Both the position numbers and the translations under genes were made by a program. A stretch of DNA of 64,000 nucleotides. It comes from Halobacteriovorax sp. GTDB taxonomy: Bacteria; Bdellovibrionota; Bacteriovoracia; Bacteriovoracales; Bacteriovoracaceae. Below, piece after piece: positions 1 through 8,311 of this stretch; positions within the stretch are counted from its first letter, which is position 1, and every line of letters starts with the position of its first letter. Location of the stretch: contig PBIO01000030.1 in NCBI GenBank assembly GCA_002720865.1, forward strand, positions 124,001 to 188,000, given 5' to 3'. The notes under the pieces are model-generated. The model ran no database searches, was not told where the DNA came from, and saw nothing but the letters and a program-made list of their open reading frames with translations.

Positions 1-1
1 T

Positions 2-196
2 GAGCTCTATTACGACTTCAAAAGAAGAAATGGTTACAGTGAGTTAGAGATCTCCCAAAAGCGAGAAGCTCTTGAAAATGTACTTGTTCCCATAACTCCC
101 AAAGAGCAGATTAATAATTTAAAATCTGCCGGATTTGCAAAGGTCGAAATGCTTTTTAGATGGTACAATTTCTGCTGTTACCTATGTAAAAAGTGA
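2..196 (+). CDS. cmoA: CmoA, C-terminal end (partial)
   Basis: This is the 3' end of a gene whose start lies before the window; the reading frame is open from base 2 to a TGA at 194-196 (64 codons). The translation contains [19 protein letters not shown] followed by [11 protein letters not shown], a block I recognise from the C-terminal part of CmoA, the carboxy-S-adenosyl-methionine synthase used for cmo5U modification of wobble uridine in tRNA. The end of the family, a hydrophobic strand after an aromatic-rich WYNF, is also present. It is the only housekeeping gene in the window and so probably marks the boundary of the polysaccharide island. The next gene starts 4 bases after its stop, so they may be cotranscribed. 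The family assignment rests on about 60 residues. Confidence 0.82.
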   Translation, partial: ELYYDFKRRNGYSELEISQKREALENVLVPITPKEQINNLKSAGFAKVEMLFRWYNFCCYLCKK

Positions 197-200
197 TTGC

Positions 201-911
201 ATGATTAATTTCAATGAAGACTCATTCAAGGACCGCTTTAAAATAAAGCTTAAGAATTCCCTAGGCTATTGGTTCACAAAGAGCTTTTCCCAAGAGGGAG
301 AAGACCTTATTCTCAATAGAATCTATGAGCATAAAAGTGACGGTTTTTTTGTCGATGTAGGTGCTCATCATCCTATGAGATATTCCAATACTTATCTTTT
401 TTATAAAAAAGGTTGGAAGGGAATAAATGTCGATGCAGCCCCACATAGCATGGACGCCTTTAAAGAATTAAGACCGAGGGATATCAATATTGAAGTTCCT
501 GTTTCCGATACCACAGAAGAGCTTTCTTATTTTATGTTTAATGATGGTGCCCTAAATACACTTGATGAAAAAAGAGCAAAATCAATCGAAACGGAATCTA
601 ACGGAAGATTTAAAATTGTAAAAGAAGTTAAGTTAAAAACTAAAACTCTTGAAGAAATCTTAGATCAGAATATCCCAAATGGTAAAAAAATAGATTTTAT
701 GAGCATAGACGTTGAAGGTTTAGACTTGAAGGTCCTGAAGTCAAACAACTGGAATAAATACTCACCAGACTACTTGCTTGTTGAAGATCCAGAAGTATCG
801 ATCGAGGGGATCTTAAAATCTGAAATATCTCTTTACTTAAACTCCTTAAATTATCAATTATCTTATAAAACATATGGAACTTGTTTTTATAAATTAAACA
901 AAGAAAATTAA
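201..911 (+). CDS. FkbM-family SAM methyltransferase
   Basis: This is a predicted soluble O-methyltransferase of about 236 residues, probably acting on a sugar of the surface glycan. The frame stays open upstream to an ATG at 135, but that stretch is the cmoA tail read in another frame, so the ATG at 201 just after the cmoA stop is the better start. FkbM hallmarks are visible: FSQEGEDLIL near the N-terminus, the SAM-binding strand FFVDVGAHHP followed by SNTYLFYKKGWKGINVDA, and near the C-terminus FMSIDVEGLDLKVLK, the typical D-EG-D segment. The glycosyltransferase gene downstream starts 1 base after the stop, indicating an operon. The substrate cannot be deduced. Confidence 0.85.
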   Translation: MINFNEDSFKDRFKIKLKNSLGYWFTKSFSQEGEDLILNRIYEHKSDGFFVDVGAHHPMRYSNTYLFYKKGWKGINVDAAPHSMDAFKELRPRDINIEVPVSDTTEELSYFMFNDGALNTLDEKRAKSIETESNGRFKIVKEVKLKTKTLEEILDQNIPNGKKIDFMSIDVEGLDLKVLKSNNWNKYSPDYLLVEDPEVSIEGILKSEISLYLNSLNYQLSYKTYGTCFYKLNKEN

Positions 912-912
912 T

Positions 913-1605
913 ATGAGCAAAGAATTAAGCATTATCATGCCAGCGTATTTAGAAGAGGAAAATTTGAGGCTTCTACTACCTAGAGTTAAGGCCGTTGCAG
1001 CAGAGCTAACCTCATCTTTTGAAATTATTATTGTTGATACTGAAAAGCCAATGGATGGAACCGCAGAGGCCTGCAAGGAAAACGATGTCTTGTACTTCAA
1101 CAGAACAGGCGGAAATACCTATGGTGCGGCAATTCGAACAGGTATAGCGAAGTCGCAGGGCCAGAAGATTATTTTTATGGACGCAGACGGCTCTCACCAT
1201 CCAGAATTCATTAAAAACCTATATGCTGAAAAAGATAGTAACGATATTGTAATTGCTTCAAGATATATTGAGGGGGGGCATACGGAGAATAGTTTTATCC
1301 TTGTTCTCATGAGTAAGATTGTTAATTGGGGTTACGCTTTTGCATTAAATATTAAATGCAAAGATGTATCTAATAGCTTCAAGCTTTATAATGGAGAAAT
1401 GCTAAGAGATATCCCTCTTTCTTGTAATAACTTCGATATTGTTGAAGAAATTCTTTATAAAATAATTAAGAAAAACCCAGGCATCAAGATTAAGGAACTT
1501 CCTTTTAGTTTTAAGCAGAGAATGTTTGGGGAAACAAAGAGAAACTTACTTAAATTTATTTTCACTTATGTATTTACACTAATTCGCCTAAGGTTTTTAA
1601 CTTGA
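913..1605 (+). CDS. Family 2 glycosyltransferase, DPM1-like
   Basis: A 230-residue GT-A fold enzyme resembling dolichol-phosphate mannosyltransferase/polyprenyl-phosphate sugar transferases. It opens with LSIIMPAYLEEENL, has the acidic IIIVDTEKPMDGT stretch, and the metal-binding IIFMDADGSHHPEF segment with the DxD-type DAD at about residue 95. It lacks the long C-terminal membrane domain of GtrB-type enzymes, although the last 25 residues are hydrophobic (LLKFIFTYVFTLIRLRFL) and may associate with the membrane. The substrate is probably a polyprenyl phosphate or a lipid-linked glycan. The coding sequence contains a run of seven G (1272-1278), unusual in this AT-rich DNA. The stop overlaps the TTG start of the next gene. 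Confidence 0.85.
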   Translation: MSKELSIIMPAYLEEENLRLLLPRVKAVAAELTSSFEIIIVDTEKPMDGTAEACKENDVLYFNRTGGNTYGAAIRTGIAKSQGQKIIFMDADGSHHPEFIKNLYAEKDSNDIVIASRYIEGGHTENSFILVLMSKIVNWGYAFALNIKCKDVSNSFKLYNGEMLRDIPLSCNNFDIVEEILYKIIKKNPGIKIKELPFSFKQRMFGETKRNLLKFIFTYVFTLIRLRFLT

Positions 1606-2666
1606 TAAATATTCTTCTGATTACAGTTCGATCTGACACCGGAGGAGGACCTAAGCATGTCTTTGACTTAGTGCGGACTTTAAAAGAGAAGTACCAGAAC
1701 AATAAAATCTCAATTGCCTCACCGGCAGATCTTCCTTATGGCCCTAAATTTCGGGAATTAGCTCATAAACACTTTGAGATCCCTCATCGTAAATTTAGCA
1801 TTATTAAATTCTTGAGCTTATTAATTTACTGTAAGGATCAGAATATAAATATTGTTCATTCGCATGGAAGAGGAGCAGGTTATTACTCAAGACTTCTTGG
1901 TCTTTTCGGAATTAAAGTCATTCATACTTTTCACGGTGCCCATTTTGAAAGATCAGCCACCGGAAAAATAAAAGTCTTTATTGATAGAGTTTTAAAAATA
2001 GCGACTGACAAGCTTATCAATGTGAGCCACGACGAATACAAGGCTTCTTTATCAATGGGTCTTACTAACGAATCAAAAGTTGCCATTATCCCCAATGGAA
2101 TTGATCATATTCATATCAAAAAAGAATATAGTGAATATAAAAAAAACGAATCACGAAAGTCTTTTAATTTACCGGAGACGGCAATTATCTGGGGAACCCT
2201 TTCAAGACTAACCTATCAAAAAGGAATTGATATCTTTTTAAAGTTAGATCTTCCAGAAAATACCGTCTTTGCAATTGCCGGTGATGGTGAAGATAAAGAA
2301 TCCTTGCTTAAGGCCATTCCTGAACAAAAGAAAAAGCAAATACTTTTTTTAGGAAATATAAGTGAACCCATAAAGTTTTTATCAGCCTTAGATGGATATT
2401 TTTCAAGTGCTAGATGGGAAGGCCTTCCTTTAAGCGTTCTTGAGGCCATGAGCTGTGAACTCCCTTGCCTACTTTCAAGAGTAGATGGTCATAGAGAATT
2501 AGAAGGAGTGAAGCTATATGATCTTAACTCAAGAGATGATTTTCAAAAAAAATTCTCTGAAATAAATCATACCGAACTAGGAAGAAAAGCTGGTTCTGTA
2601 ATAGAAAAGAACTACAATCTAGAGCTAATGACTAAAAAAACCTATCAAATCTATTGCCATTTATAA
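1602..2666 (+). CDS. Family 4 glycosyltransferase
   Basis: A 354-residue GT-B retaining glycosyltransferase. The N-terminal half begins ILLITVRSDTGGGPKHVFDLV and includes INIVHSHGRGAGYYSRLLG; the C-terminal donor-binding half has WGTLSRLTYQKGIDIFL and the E-x7-E block ARWEGLPLSVLEAMSCELP. The start is a TTG at 1602 overlapping the preceding stop (TTGATAA), so translation is probably coupled. The 3' end overlaps the oppositely oriented gene at 2651-3451 by 16 bases. It probably adds one sugar of the repeating unit on the cytoplasmic side; donor and acceptor are unknown. Confidence 0.88.
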   Translation: MINILLITVRSDTGGGPKHVFDLVRTLKEKYQNNKISIASPADLPYGPKFRELAHKHFEIPHRKFSIIKFLSLLIYCKDQNINIVHSHGRGAGYYSRLLGLFGIKVIHTFHGAHFERSATGKIKVFIDRVLKIATDKLINVSHDEYKASLSMGLTNESKVAIIPNGIDHIHIKKEYSEYKKNESRKSFNLPETAIIWGTLSRLTYQKGIDIFLKLDLPENTVFAIAGDGEDKESLLKAIPEQKKKQILFLGNISEPIKFLSALDGYFSSARWEGLPLSVLEAMSCELPCLLSRVDGHRELEGVKLYDLNSRDDFQKKFSEINHTELGRKAGSVIEKNYNLELMTKKTYQIYCHL

Positions 2667-3451
2667 TTACGCCAAAGCGCTACTAACTTCCCAAGCCCAA
2701 TCTTATTTAAACAAGACTTAAGAAAAATTCTTTTTCGCCTTAAAGACTGATTCTTAGCCGCTTCACTTGACCAAAAGCCGTGAAAGCGAAGGGCCTTCTC
2801 AACTTCATCAATAGATTTTTTTTCCATGACATCAGACATTCCGCCGGCATACATATTAACCATAGCTTCTTTTAAGTACTTACCGTTTGCTTTACACTTT
2901 ACCGGAGACTCATACATTCGCATGACGAGCTCATAGTCCATTGCTAATCGATAGCTCACATCAAAGAGACCATAGTCATCGTAAAGCTTTTTTCGAAGGA
3001 ACATGGTGGGATGATTATACGGCATCGCATAATCAATTGAACATAAAAGCGGTGCTCGCCTATTCGTGCCGTAGTCCTCGTCAATAAAGACCATATCTCC
3101 ATGAACAAAGTCGACTCCATCATCTTTAAAATATTCTGCGACTTTAGAGACGATTTTTTCATTGGCGTATGCGTCATCAGAATTCAAAATGGCCACAATT
3201 TCTCCAGTGGCCGAACTTACTCCCTTATTAAAGGCATCAGATATTCCCTTATCTTTCTCACTAATAACCTTAAGACTTCGTTCGTCAGACTCTATATAAT
3301 TCTCTTTAATAAGCTTTAAAGTGTTATCTGAGCTCAGATTATCAACTATAATCCATTCAATAGATGGGTATAGCTGATTCTTAATAGAATCTAGAGTCCT
3401 AAGGATTGTAGACTCAGAGTTCCAACAAGGTGTTACGATAGAGATTTTCAT
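2651..3451 (-). CDS. Family 2 glycosyltransferase
   Basis: A 266-residue GT-A enzyme of the WcaA/WcaE type. It begins MKISIVTPCWNSESTILRTL, continues with EWIIVDNLSSDNTLK, then KGISDAFNKGVSSATGEIVAILNSDDAY, where NSDD is the metal-binding motif. The 3' half has HPTMFLRKKLYDDYGLFDVSYRLAMDYELVMRM, the usual acceptor-side block of this group. It is a single-gene minus-strand unit between two plus-strand glycosyltransferases. Its 3' end overlaps the neighbour by 16 bases and its start codon overlaps the start codon of the gene at 3450 by two bases, so its promoter must lie inside that gene. Confidence 0.87.
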   Translation of the reverse strand: MKISIVTPCWNSESTILRTLDSIKNQLYPSIEWIIVDNLSSDNTLKLIKENYIESDERSLKVISEKDKGISDAFNKGVSSATGEIVAILNSDDAYANEKIVSKVAEYFKDDGVDFVHGDMVFIDEDYGTNRRAPLLCSIDYAMPYNHPTMFLRKKLYDDYGLFDVSYRLAMDYELVMRMYESPVKCKANGKYLKEAMVNMYAGGMSDVMEKKSIDEVEKALRFHGFWSSEAAKNQSLRRKRIFLKSCLNKIGLGKLVALWRNYKWQ

Positions 3452-4625
3452 GACCGATCAAGATTATCAGTGCAAGGTAGCAATTGTAAATTCAAGGAAT
3501 TCAGGAGGTGGAGCTGCCACTATAGCGGCCTCTCTATCTAAGGCCTTACCACAGTCTAGATTTTTTGTGGACGATGCACCTAAAGTTAAAAAAATATTAA
3601 ACTCGATTTTTGATAAAGTCTTGAACAAAATTAATCAAAAAAAATCTGGAATTATCTGGTCCAATGGAAGACGAGGAAACCTAGACTCCATGAATGAAAT
3701 CAATCAATTTGATATCGTTCACTTAAATTGGATTAATGATTCATTTATATCAGTCAAAAATATTTCAAAAATTAACAAACCCATTGTATGGACCCTTCAC
3801 GACTTGTGGCCATTGACTGGTGGATGCCATATCCCTTTAAACTGCAGCAGATTTCAGCTTGAATGCGGAAACTGTCCTAGCCTAGGAAGATCAGGTCCTA
3901 ATGACTTAAGTTTAGAAAACTTAAAATTAAAAAAAGAGTCTTATCTAAACAAAGATATAACCTGGGTAGCTCCATCACATTTTATAAAATCAGTCGTAAG
4001 TAAGCATACAAATACACCTGTAGAAAAAATTGTCGTTATTCATAATGGAATTGATTTAACCCCCTTTAAAAATCTTAATACTAAGAAAGAGAACAAAATC
4101 CCTATTCTCTTGTTTGGTGCTCTAAATTGGCATGTGGATAAAAATAAAGGGGCTAGTTTTTTAGAAGAAGCGCTTTTTCAGCTAAAAGAAGAAGGCTATG
4201 AATTTAGCCTCAAAGTTTTTGGCTCACCTAAGGAAACCCTATTCTCCTCTAGGCTAAATTATGAAAACTTAGGAGAAGTTTCCAAGGAAGACCTCCCAAA
4301 AGTATTCTCAAACGCCGATAGTTTTTTATTCCCCTCAATGTCTGAAACATTTGGGCTTATGTCAGTTGAGGCACAGGCCTCTGGGACACCGGTCGTTTGC
4401 TTTGAAGGCCATGGAGCTCAAGAAACAGTAGAGCATCATAAGACCGGATACGTCTCAAAATATAAAGACCGTGAAGACTTTATACATGGCATTCGGTTTT
4501 CTATAGAAAATGCAAAAGAACTAAGTAACAATTGTAAGGAATGGGTAAGCAAAAATTTCGATAGAGAAATCATGATTACTAACTATAAAAACCTTTATAA
4601 GGAACTACATGCTCTCAAGTCTTAA
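3450..4625 (+). CDS. Family 4 glycosyltransferase, WcaC-like
   Basis: A 391-residue GT-B glycosyltransferase. Residues around 15-25 read NSRNSGGGAATIAASLSKAL, a pattern seen in colanic-acid WcaC-type enzymes. It then has FDIVHLNWIND, VWTLHDLWPLTGGCH and a cysteine-rich loop (C..C....C.C) also typical of that subgroup. The donor half includes LFGALNWHVDKNKGASFL and the E-x7-E block SMSETFGLMSVEAQASGTPVV. The ATG at 3450 is used because no later in-frame start precedes the first conserved strand. It overlaps the divergent gene at its 5' end and the methyltransferase gene by 17 bases at its 3' end. The sugar specificity is unknown. Confidence 0.87.
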   Translation: MTDQDYQCKVAIVNSRNSGGGAATIAASLSKALPQSRFFVDDAPKVKKILNSIFDKVLNKINQKKSGIIWSNGRRGNLDSMNEINQFDIVHLNWINDSFISVKNISKINKPIVWTLHDLWPLTGGCHIPLNCSRFQLECGNCPSLGRSGPNDLSLENLKLKKESYLNKDITWVAPSHFIKSVVSKHTNTPVEKIVVIHNGIDLTPFKNLNTKKENKIPILLFGALNWHVDKNKGASFLEEALFQLKEEGYEFSLKVFGSPKETLFSSRLNYENLGEVSKEDLPKVFSNADSFLFPSMSETFGLMSVEAQASGTPVVCFEGHGAQETVEHHKTGYVSKYKDREDFIHGIRFSIENAKELSNNCKEWVSKNFDREIMITNYKNLYKELHALKS

Positions 4626-5304
4626 AAAATCTATAAAGAGAATGTTGAACCCGGTGGACTTAAAGAGCCTCAATGCCGACTCCCCAGTAGATGAGCATAT
4701 GGGTTTCTCACGAGGAACTCCAATCGACAGGTATTTTATTGAAAAATATTTAAGTGATAACTCTAAAAAGATACAAGGTAATTTACTTGAAGTAGCAGAA
4801 GATAAATATATTAGACAGTTTTGCACATCTATTGAGAACTCTAATTTTGCGATTCTTGATTTTAGTAGTGAAGTGAGTACACCTCCGACTAAATATAACT
4901 TTGATTTGGAAAAGCCAGAAACTTGCCCCGAAGAAGAATTTGATACATTTGTTTGCACCAATACATTAAACTTCCTCTATGAAGTAAGGGCCGCCATCAA
5001 GTCCTCCCATAAAATTTTAAAGCCCGGTGGCTGTTTTCTTGGAACGGTTGCTTCTTATACCCAGGTAAGTAAATTTGATTATGAGAGATGGGGCGACTAT
5101 TGGCGCTTTACTGACAAATCACTCAAAAGACTGCTTGAAGAAGAGTTTAAAGACGTAGAAATTAAAGTATTTGGAAATTTCTCCACCGCCCTAGGTCTTA
5201 TGCAAGGCCTTTCCGTTGAAGAAATTCAAGATAAATCGATCTTTGATTCTGTTGATCCCACTTATGCTAGTGTTATCGGCTTTAAAGCTATCAAAGGTGA
5301 ATAG
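4609..5304 (+). CDS. Methyltransferase-like protein, degenerate SAM site
   Basis: A 231-residue protein with the outline of a class I methyltransferase of the Methyltransf_11 type. The late motifs are clear: DTFVCTNTLNFLYEVRAAIKSSHKILKPGGCFLGTVASY, then YWRFTDKSLKRLLEE. The first motif, normally E/DxGxGxG, reads GNLLEVAEDKYIRQF, so the glycine-rich SAM loop is missing. It may bind SAM differently, may have lost catalysis, or may serve as a scaffold. AAGGA lies upstream of the ATG inside the preceding gene. The 17-base overlap upstream and 1-base overlap downstream (TAGTG) place it in the same operon as the glycosyltransferases around it. Confidence 0.7.
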   Translation: MLSSLKKSIKRMLNPVDLKSLNADSPVDEHMGFSRGTPIDRYFIEKYLSDNSKKIQGNLLEVAEDKYIRQFCTSIENSNFAILDFSSEVSTPPTKYNFDLEKPETCPEEEFDTFVCTNTLNFLYEVRAAIKSSHKILKPGGCFLGTVASYTQVSKFDYERWGDYWRFTDKSLKRLLEEEFKDVEIKVFGNFSTALGLMQGLSVEEIQDKSIFDSVDPTYASVIGFKAIKGE

Positions 5305-6227
5305 TGGATAAACTCAAAACCCCGGTATTATTAATTGTCTTCAATCGACCAGAACAAACAAGACAAGTTCTAGAAACTTTAAAACAATCCAAACCCCAAA
5401 AACTGTATATTGCCGCCGATGGTCCTAGAGTGGGTAACAAATCTGATATTAATAAACTCGAACAAGTAAATACTATTATAAAAAACATTTCCTGGGACTG
5501 CGAAGTAAAGAAGAATTTTTCTGATACAAACCTCGGTTGCAGAACAAGAATCTCATCTGCCATTGATTGGATTTTTCAAAGTGAGGAACAGGCAATAATT
5601 TTAGAAGACGATATTATTGCAGACCCTAGTTTTTTTAATTTTTGCCAAGAGATGCTTCAAAAATATAAAGACAATGACCAGATATCAATGGTCTCTGGTG
5701 TAAATATTCTCGATGGTGAATTCAAATTCGATTCTAGCTATTTCTTTACAAAGTTTGGAGGAATCTGGGGTTGGGCAACTTGGAGAAGGTCATGGAAAGA
5801 TTACGACGTTGAAATGCAAGAGTGGAAGGAGCATAAAGAAAGAGGAAATTTATTTAAAGAATTCTTAACAACCAAGGAATGGAATGCTTTTAACGATAAG
5901 TGGAAGTGGCTCTGGAGAGAGAATATTCAGACCTGGGACTATCAGTGGGATTTCGCCAGGTTTAAAAGCTCTAGTCTTTCAATAGTCCCTAGCAAAAATC
6001 TAATTAGAAATATTGGTTTTGGAGAACAAAGCACCCATACAAAACAAAAGGACCATGAATATTCAAACTTAAGGACTTATTCTATAAGTTGGCCAATCAG
6101 GCATCCAAAATCTATTTCAGTAAATCCCGACTATGAAAAAAGGTATGTAGAAAAAGTCTTGCACGAAAGTCTCTTCGTTAGATTAAAAAAGAAAGTAAAA
6201 GACTTAATTTTCGGATTTAACAATTAA
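5304..6227 (+). CDS. Nucleotide-diphospho-sugar transferase, HlpA-like
   Basis: A 307-residue protein of a GT-A-like group often labelled hemolytic-protein-HlpA-like sugar transferase. It begins TPVLLIVFNRPEQTRQVLETL, continues KLYIAADGPR and TNLGCRTRISSAIDWIF, and has the metal-binding EQAIILEDDIIADPSFFNF. The block FFTKFGGIWGWATWRRSW is characteristic of the group. The start is GTG at 5304 with AAGGTG upstream, overlapping the previous stop by one base. The 3' end overlaps the convergent macrocin-type methyltransferase gene by 24 bases. It is probably a glycosyltransferase of the surface glycan. Confidence 0.75.
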   Translation: MDKLKTPVLLIVFNRPEQTRQVLETLKQSKPQKLYIAADGPRVGNKSDINKLEQVNTIIKNISWDCEVKKNFSDTNLGCRTRISSAIDWIFQSEEQAIILEDDIIADPSFFNFCQEMLQKYKDNDQISMVSGVNILDGEFKFDSSYFFTKFGGIWGWATWRRSWKDYDVEMQEWKEHKERGNLFKEFLTTKEWNAFNDKWKWLWRENIQTWDYQWDFARFKSSSLSIVPSKNLIRNIGFGEQSTHTKQKDHEYSNLRTYSISWPIRHPKSISVNPDYEKRYVEKVLHESLFVRLKKKVKDLIFGFNN

Positions 6228-6965
6228 TCTCGCAGTATTATCAACCCTACTCATAAAGACTTTTTTATTGTTTTTCTCAAAATACTCATCAACTGCTTGT
6301 CGAGCACCTTTAAAATGTCCGTAATCATCTATAATTAATATACCTTTAGAATTTAGCTCCGGATAAAGTTGTTCCATTTCGACTCTTGTAGATTCATACC
6401 AATCAGTGTCCAGTCTAAGAAGTGCAATATCTTTAATCGTCGTTTGAGGTAATGTATCTTCAACCTTTCCAACAATATATTCGATATTTTCTTCGGGATA
6501 AGTTGTTTTCTTCATATTTCTTTTAACTTCATTTAATGAAGCATAGGCCCAAATATTTGAAGGGTCATTTTCAACTTTAGAAACTTTACTCATACTTTCT
6601 TTTGCAGAAACACCGATACTCATTTCAACATCAAGCTCCCCTGGTTCAACCATGCCCTCAAAAGTATCAAACAAATATATCTTTCTATTGGTTTGTTCAA
6701 ACTTTTTTAGGGTCTCTGCAATCATCATACATGAACCACCTCTCCAAACACCACATTCTACAAAACTTCCTTGGATATTATTTTCGCAAATATATTCAAC
6801 ACTTTTATAAAGAGAATACATTCTTTCTACTGAACAAAGGGAATACTCTTTACACTTTTCATAAATTTCTACAAAACTTTCTTCCATATCAAATGGGACT
6901 GGTTTCTTAATTTTTTTAATTTCAAGTCCTACTGAACCAAGAATCGATTTAACAAGTTTTCTCAT
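6204..6965 (-). CDS. TylF/macrocin-type O-methyltransferase
   Basis: A 253-residue SAM-dependent O-methyltransferase of the TylF (macrocin O-methyltransferase) family, probably methylating a sugar hydroxyl. Supporting segments are SLCSVERMYSLYKSVEYI, then GSFVECGVWRGGSCMMIAETL (the SAM motif is ECGVWRGGS), IYLFDTFEGM, and ALLRLDTDWYESTRVEMEQLYP with the family's LDTDWY metal-binding acidic pair. Near the C-terminus IDDYGHFKGARQAVDEYF is diagnostic. AAGG lies nine bases before the ATG. It is the last gene of the minus-strand group running down from the WbpM-type gene. Confidence 0.88.
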   Translation of the reverse strand: MRKLVKSILGSVGLEIKKIKKPVPFDMEESFVEIYEKCKEYSLCSVERMYSLYKSVEYICENNIQGSFVECGVWRGGSCMMIAETLKKFEQTNRKIYLFDTFEGMVEPGELDVEMSIGVSAKESMSKVSKVENDPSNIWAYASLNEVKRNMKKTTYPEENIEYIVGKVEDTLPQTTIKDIALLRLDTDWYESTRVEMEQLYPELNSKGILIIDDYGHFKGARQAVDEYFEKNNKKVFMSRVDNTARLIVKSEN

Positions 6966-7013
6966 AGCAATTACCTTAAAGATTTTTTTTAACTTTATAA
7001 CATATATTTCGTA

Positions 7014-8300
7014 TCATTGATTTTTATTCATTTTAAACAACCAAATAGGAAAGATAGATTTACTTATCCTAAATGCAATTTTTCTAGTGCTTCGAAAGAA
7101 AAACAAACAAAAGTAGCCTGAAAAGAAATAGCTTAAAATCGTTGCAACAGCAGCCCCTTCGCCTCCAAAATTTGGAATAAAATACAAATTTAAGCATATA
7201 TTAAGGGCTGCGCCAATTAGAGACATATAAAAAACTATTTTCTCAAGATTTTTCAAAATTAATACTTTCGAAGAAACCACACCGAGAAAAACAAAGAAGG
7301 CGCTGATGGTGTGAAGTCTTAAAATCTCGGCGGTCTTTAAATACTGATCCCCATATAAAATATTGACGACATAGTCCCCAAAGATCCAAATAAAACTCAT
7401 ATAAGAGAAAGCAACCAGCATTAAAAATGAAACAACCTTCTCCACACTTCTTAAGTAATCATCGCCAAACTTGTATTCTTTTACCCACTTGGAGAAATAA
7501 GACCCAACTATGACGACCGGGATAAAGTAGATTCCTTCACTTAACTTTACAGCAGCGCTATACTCCCCAACCTCTCTAAGTCCTAAAAAGCTTCTAAGCA
7601 TGATTTGATCGATCTTCATATAAATCATTACCGAGACACCTGCTAAAACTAACGGTAGTGAGTCCATTAATATTGCCTTAATCGTTCCCTCTTTAATTTC
7701 CTTAGAATCTTCAGAAGTGTTTTTATAAAAATAAAAATACATCAAAAAACCAGAAACGAAATATTCAAGGACGTACATATAGGCAATAAAAACAAGGTCC
7801 ACTCCAAAATAGAGACCGATAATTTTACCTAGATTTGCAAGAATACCACCCCAGAAATAGGCTGAGACGGAGAGCCTCGATTCTGTTACGGCCAAGAAGT
7901 AAAACTCAAAGACTTGAAATGCAGATAGAAAAAGAACTAAGACAAAAGGGATAAACAAGCTCTTCTCTAATGGACTTGGATCTAAATAGCTCATAAAAAG
8001 GGCAAGAAAAGCAATACCGACAAAAATGACAATGGATTTAATTTTAAAGCAGCTTATGACAAGTTTTCTTTTAGAAAACTCTTGAAGTGAAACCTCTCTA
8101 ACTAACAAACTATCAAAACCTAAGTTCGCTATCGTAGAGGTGATTAAAACTAGGCCAAAAATATAATTTAAAGCCCCAAATTTTTCGGCACCAAGCTCTC
8201 TGGCAACAAAAAAAGTTGCCACAAGAGAAAACAAAATACGTAGAACTTTCTCAAGTCCTAGCCAAATCACATTTTTCTGTTGAGAAGATAATTCGTTAAT
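7014..8300 (-). CDS. wzx: Wzx-type oligosaccharide flippase (putative ATT start)
   Basis: A polytopic inner-membrane protein of the MOP/Wzx polysaccharide-transporter superfamily, about 428 residues with many hydrophobic helices; it would flip undecaprenyl-linked repeat units to the periplasm. The N-terminal signature is KVLRILFSLVATFFVARELGAEKFGALNYIFG. The first canonical start is GTG at 8268-8270, directly before the first helix with no ribosome-binding site. Ten codons upstream, ATT at 8298-8300 has AGGAAA six bases ahead and follows the deacetylase stop by 11 bases, giving an N-terminus MNELSSQQKNV typical for Wzx. I therefore place the start at ATT; GTG at 8270 is the conservative alternative. 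A second Wzx is at 14434-15747. Confidence 0.85.
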   Translation of the reverse strand: MNELSSQQKNVIWLGLEKVLRILFSLVATFFVARELGAEKFGALNYIFGLVLITSTIANLGFDSLLVREVSLQEFSKRKLVISCFKIKSIVIFVGIAFLALFMSYLDPSPLEKSLFIPFVLVLFLSAFQVFEFYFLAVTESRLSVSAYFWGGILANLGKIIGLYFGVDLVFIAYMYVLEYFVSGFLMYFYFYKNTSEDSKEIKEGTIKAILMDSLPLVLAGVSVMIYMKIDQIMLRSFLGLREVGEYSAAVKLSEGIYFIPVVIVGSYFSKWVKEYKFGDDYLRSVEKVVSFLMLVAFSYMSFIWIFGDYVVNILYGDQYLKTAEILRLHTISAFFVFLGVVSSKVLILKNLEKIVFYMSLIGAALNICLNLYFIPNFGGEGAAVATILSYFFSGYFCLFFFRSTRKIAFRISKSIFPIWLFKMNKNQ

Positions 8301-8304
8301 CTTA

Positions 8305-8310
8305 TTTCCT
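8305..8310 (-). promoter_or_regulatory. Ribosome-binding site AGGAAA before ATT
   Basis: On the minus strand AGGAAA is followed by TAAG and then ATT (AGGA to ATT spacing six bases). It lies immediately after the stop of the deacetylase gene and is the only Shine-Dalgarno-like sequence in reach of the flippase N-terminus, so it argues for initiation at ATT 8300 rather than GTG 8270. Confidence 0.45.
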
Positions 8311-8311
8311 A

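Noticed and set aside
135-200. 22-residue N-terminal extension of the FkbM methyltransferase.
   Set aside because: This segment is the cmoA coding sequence read in another frame.
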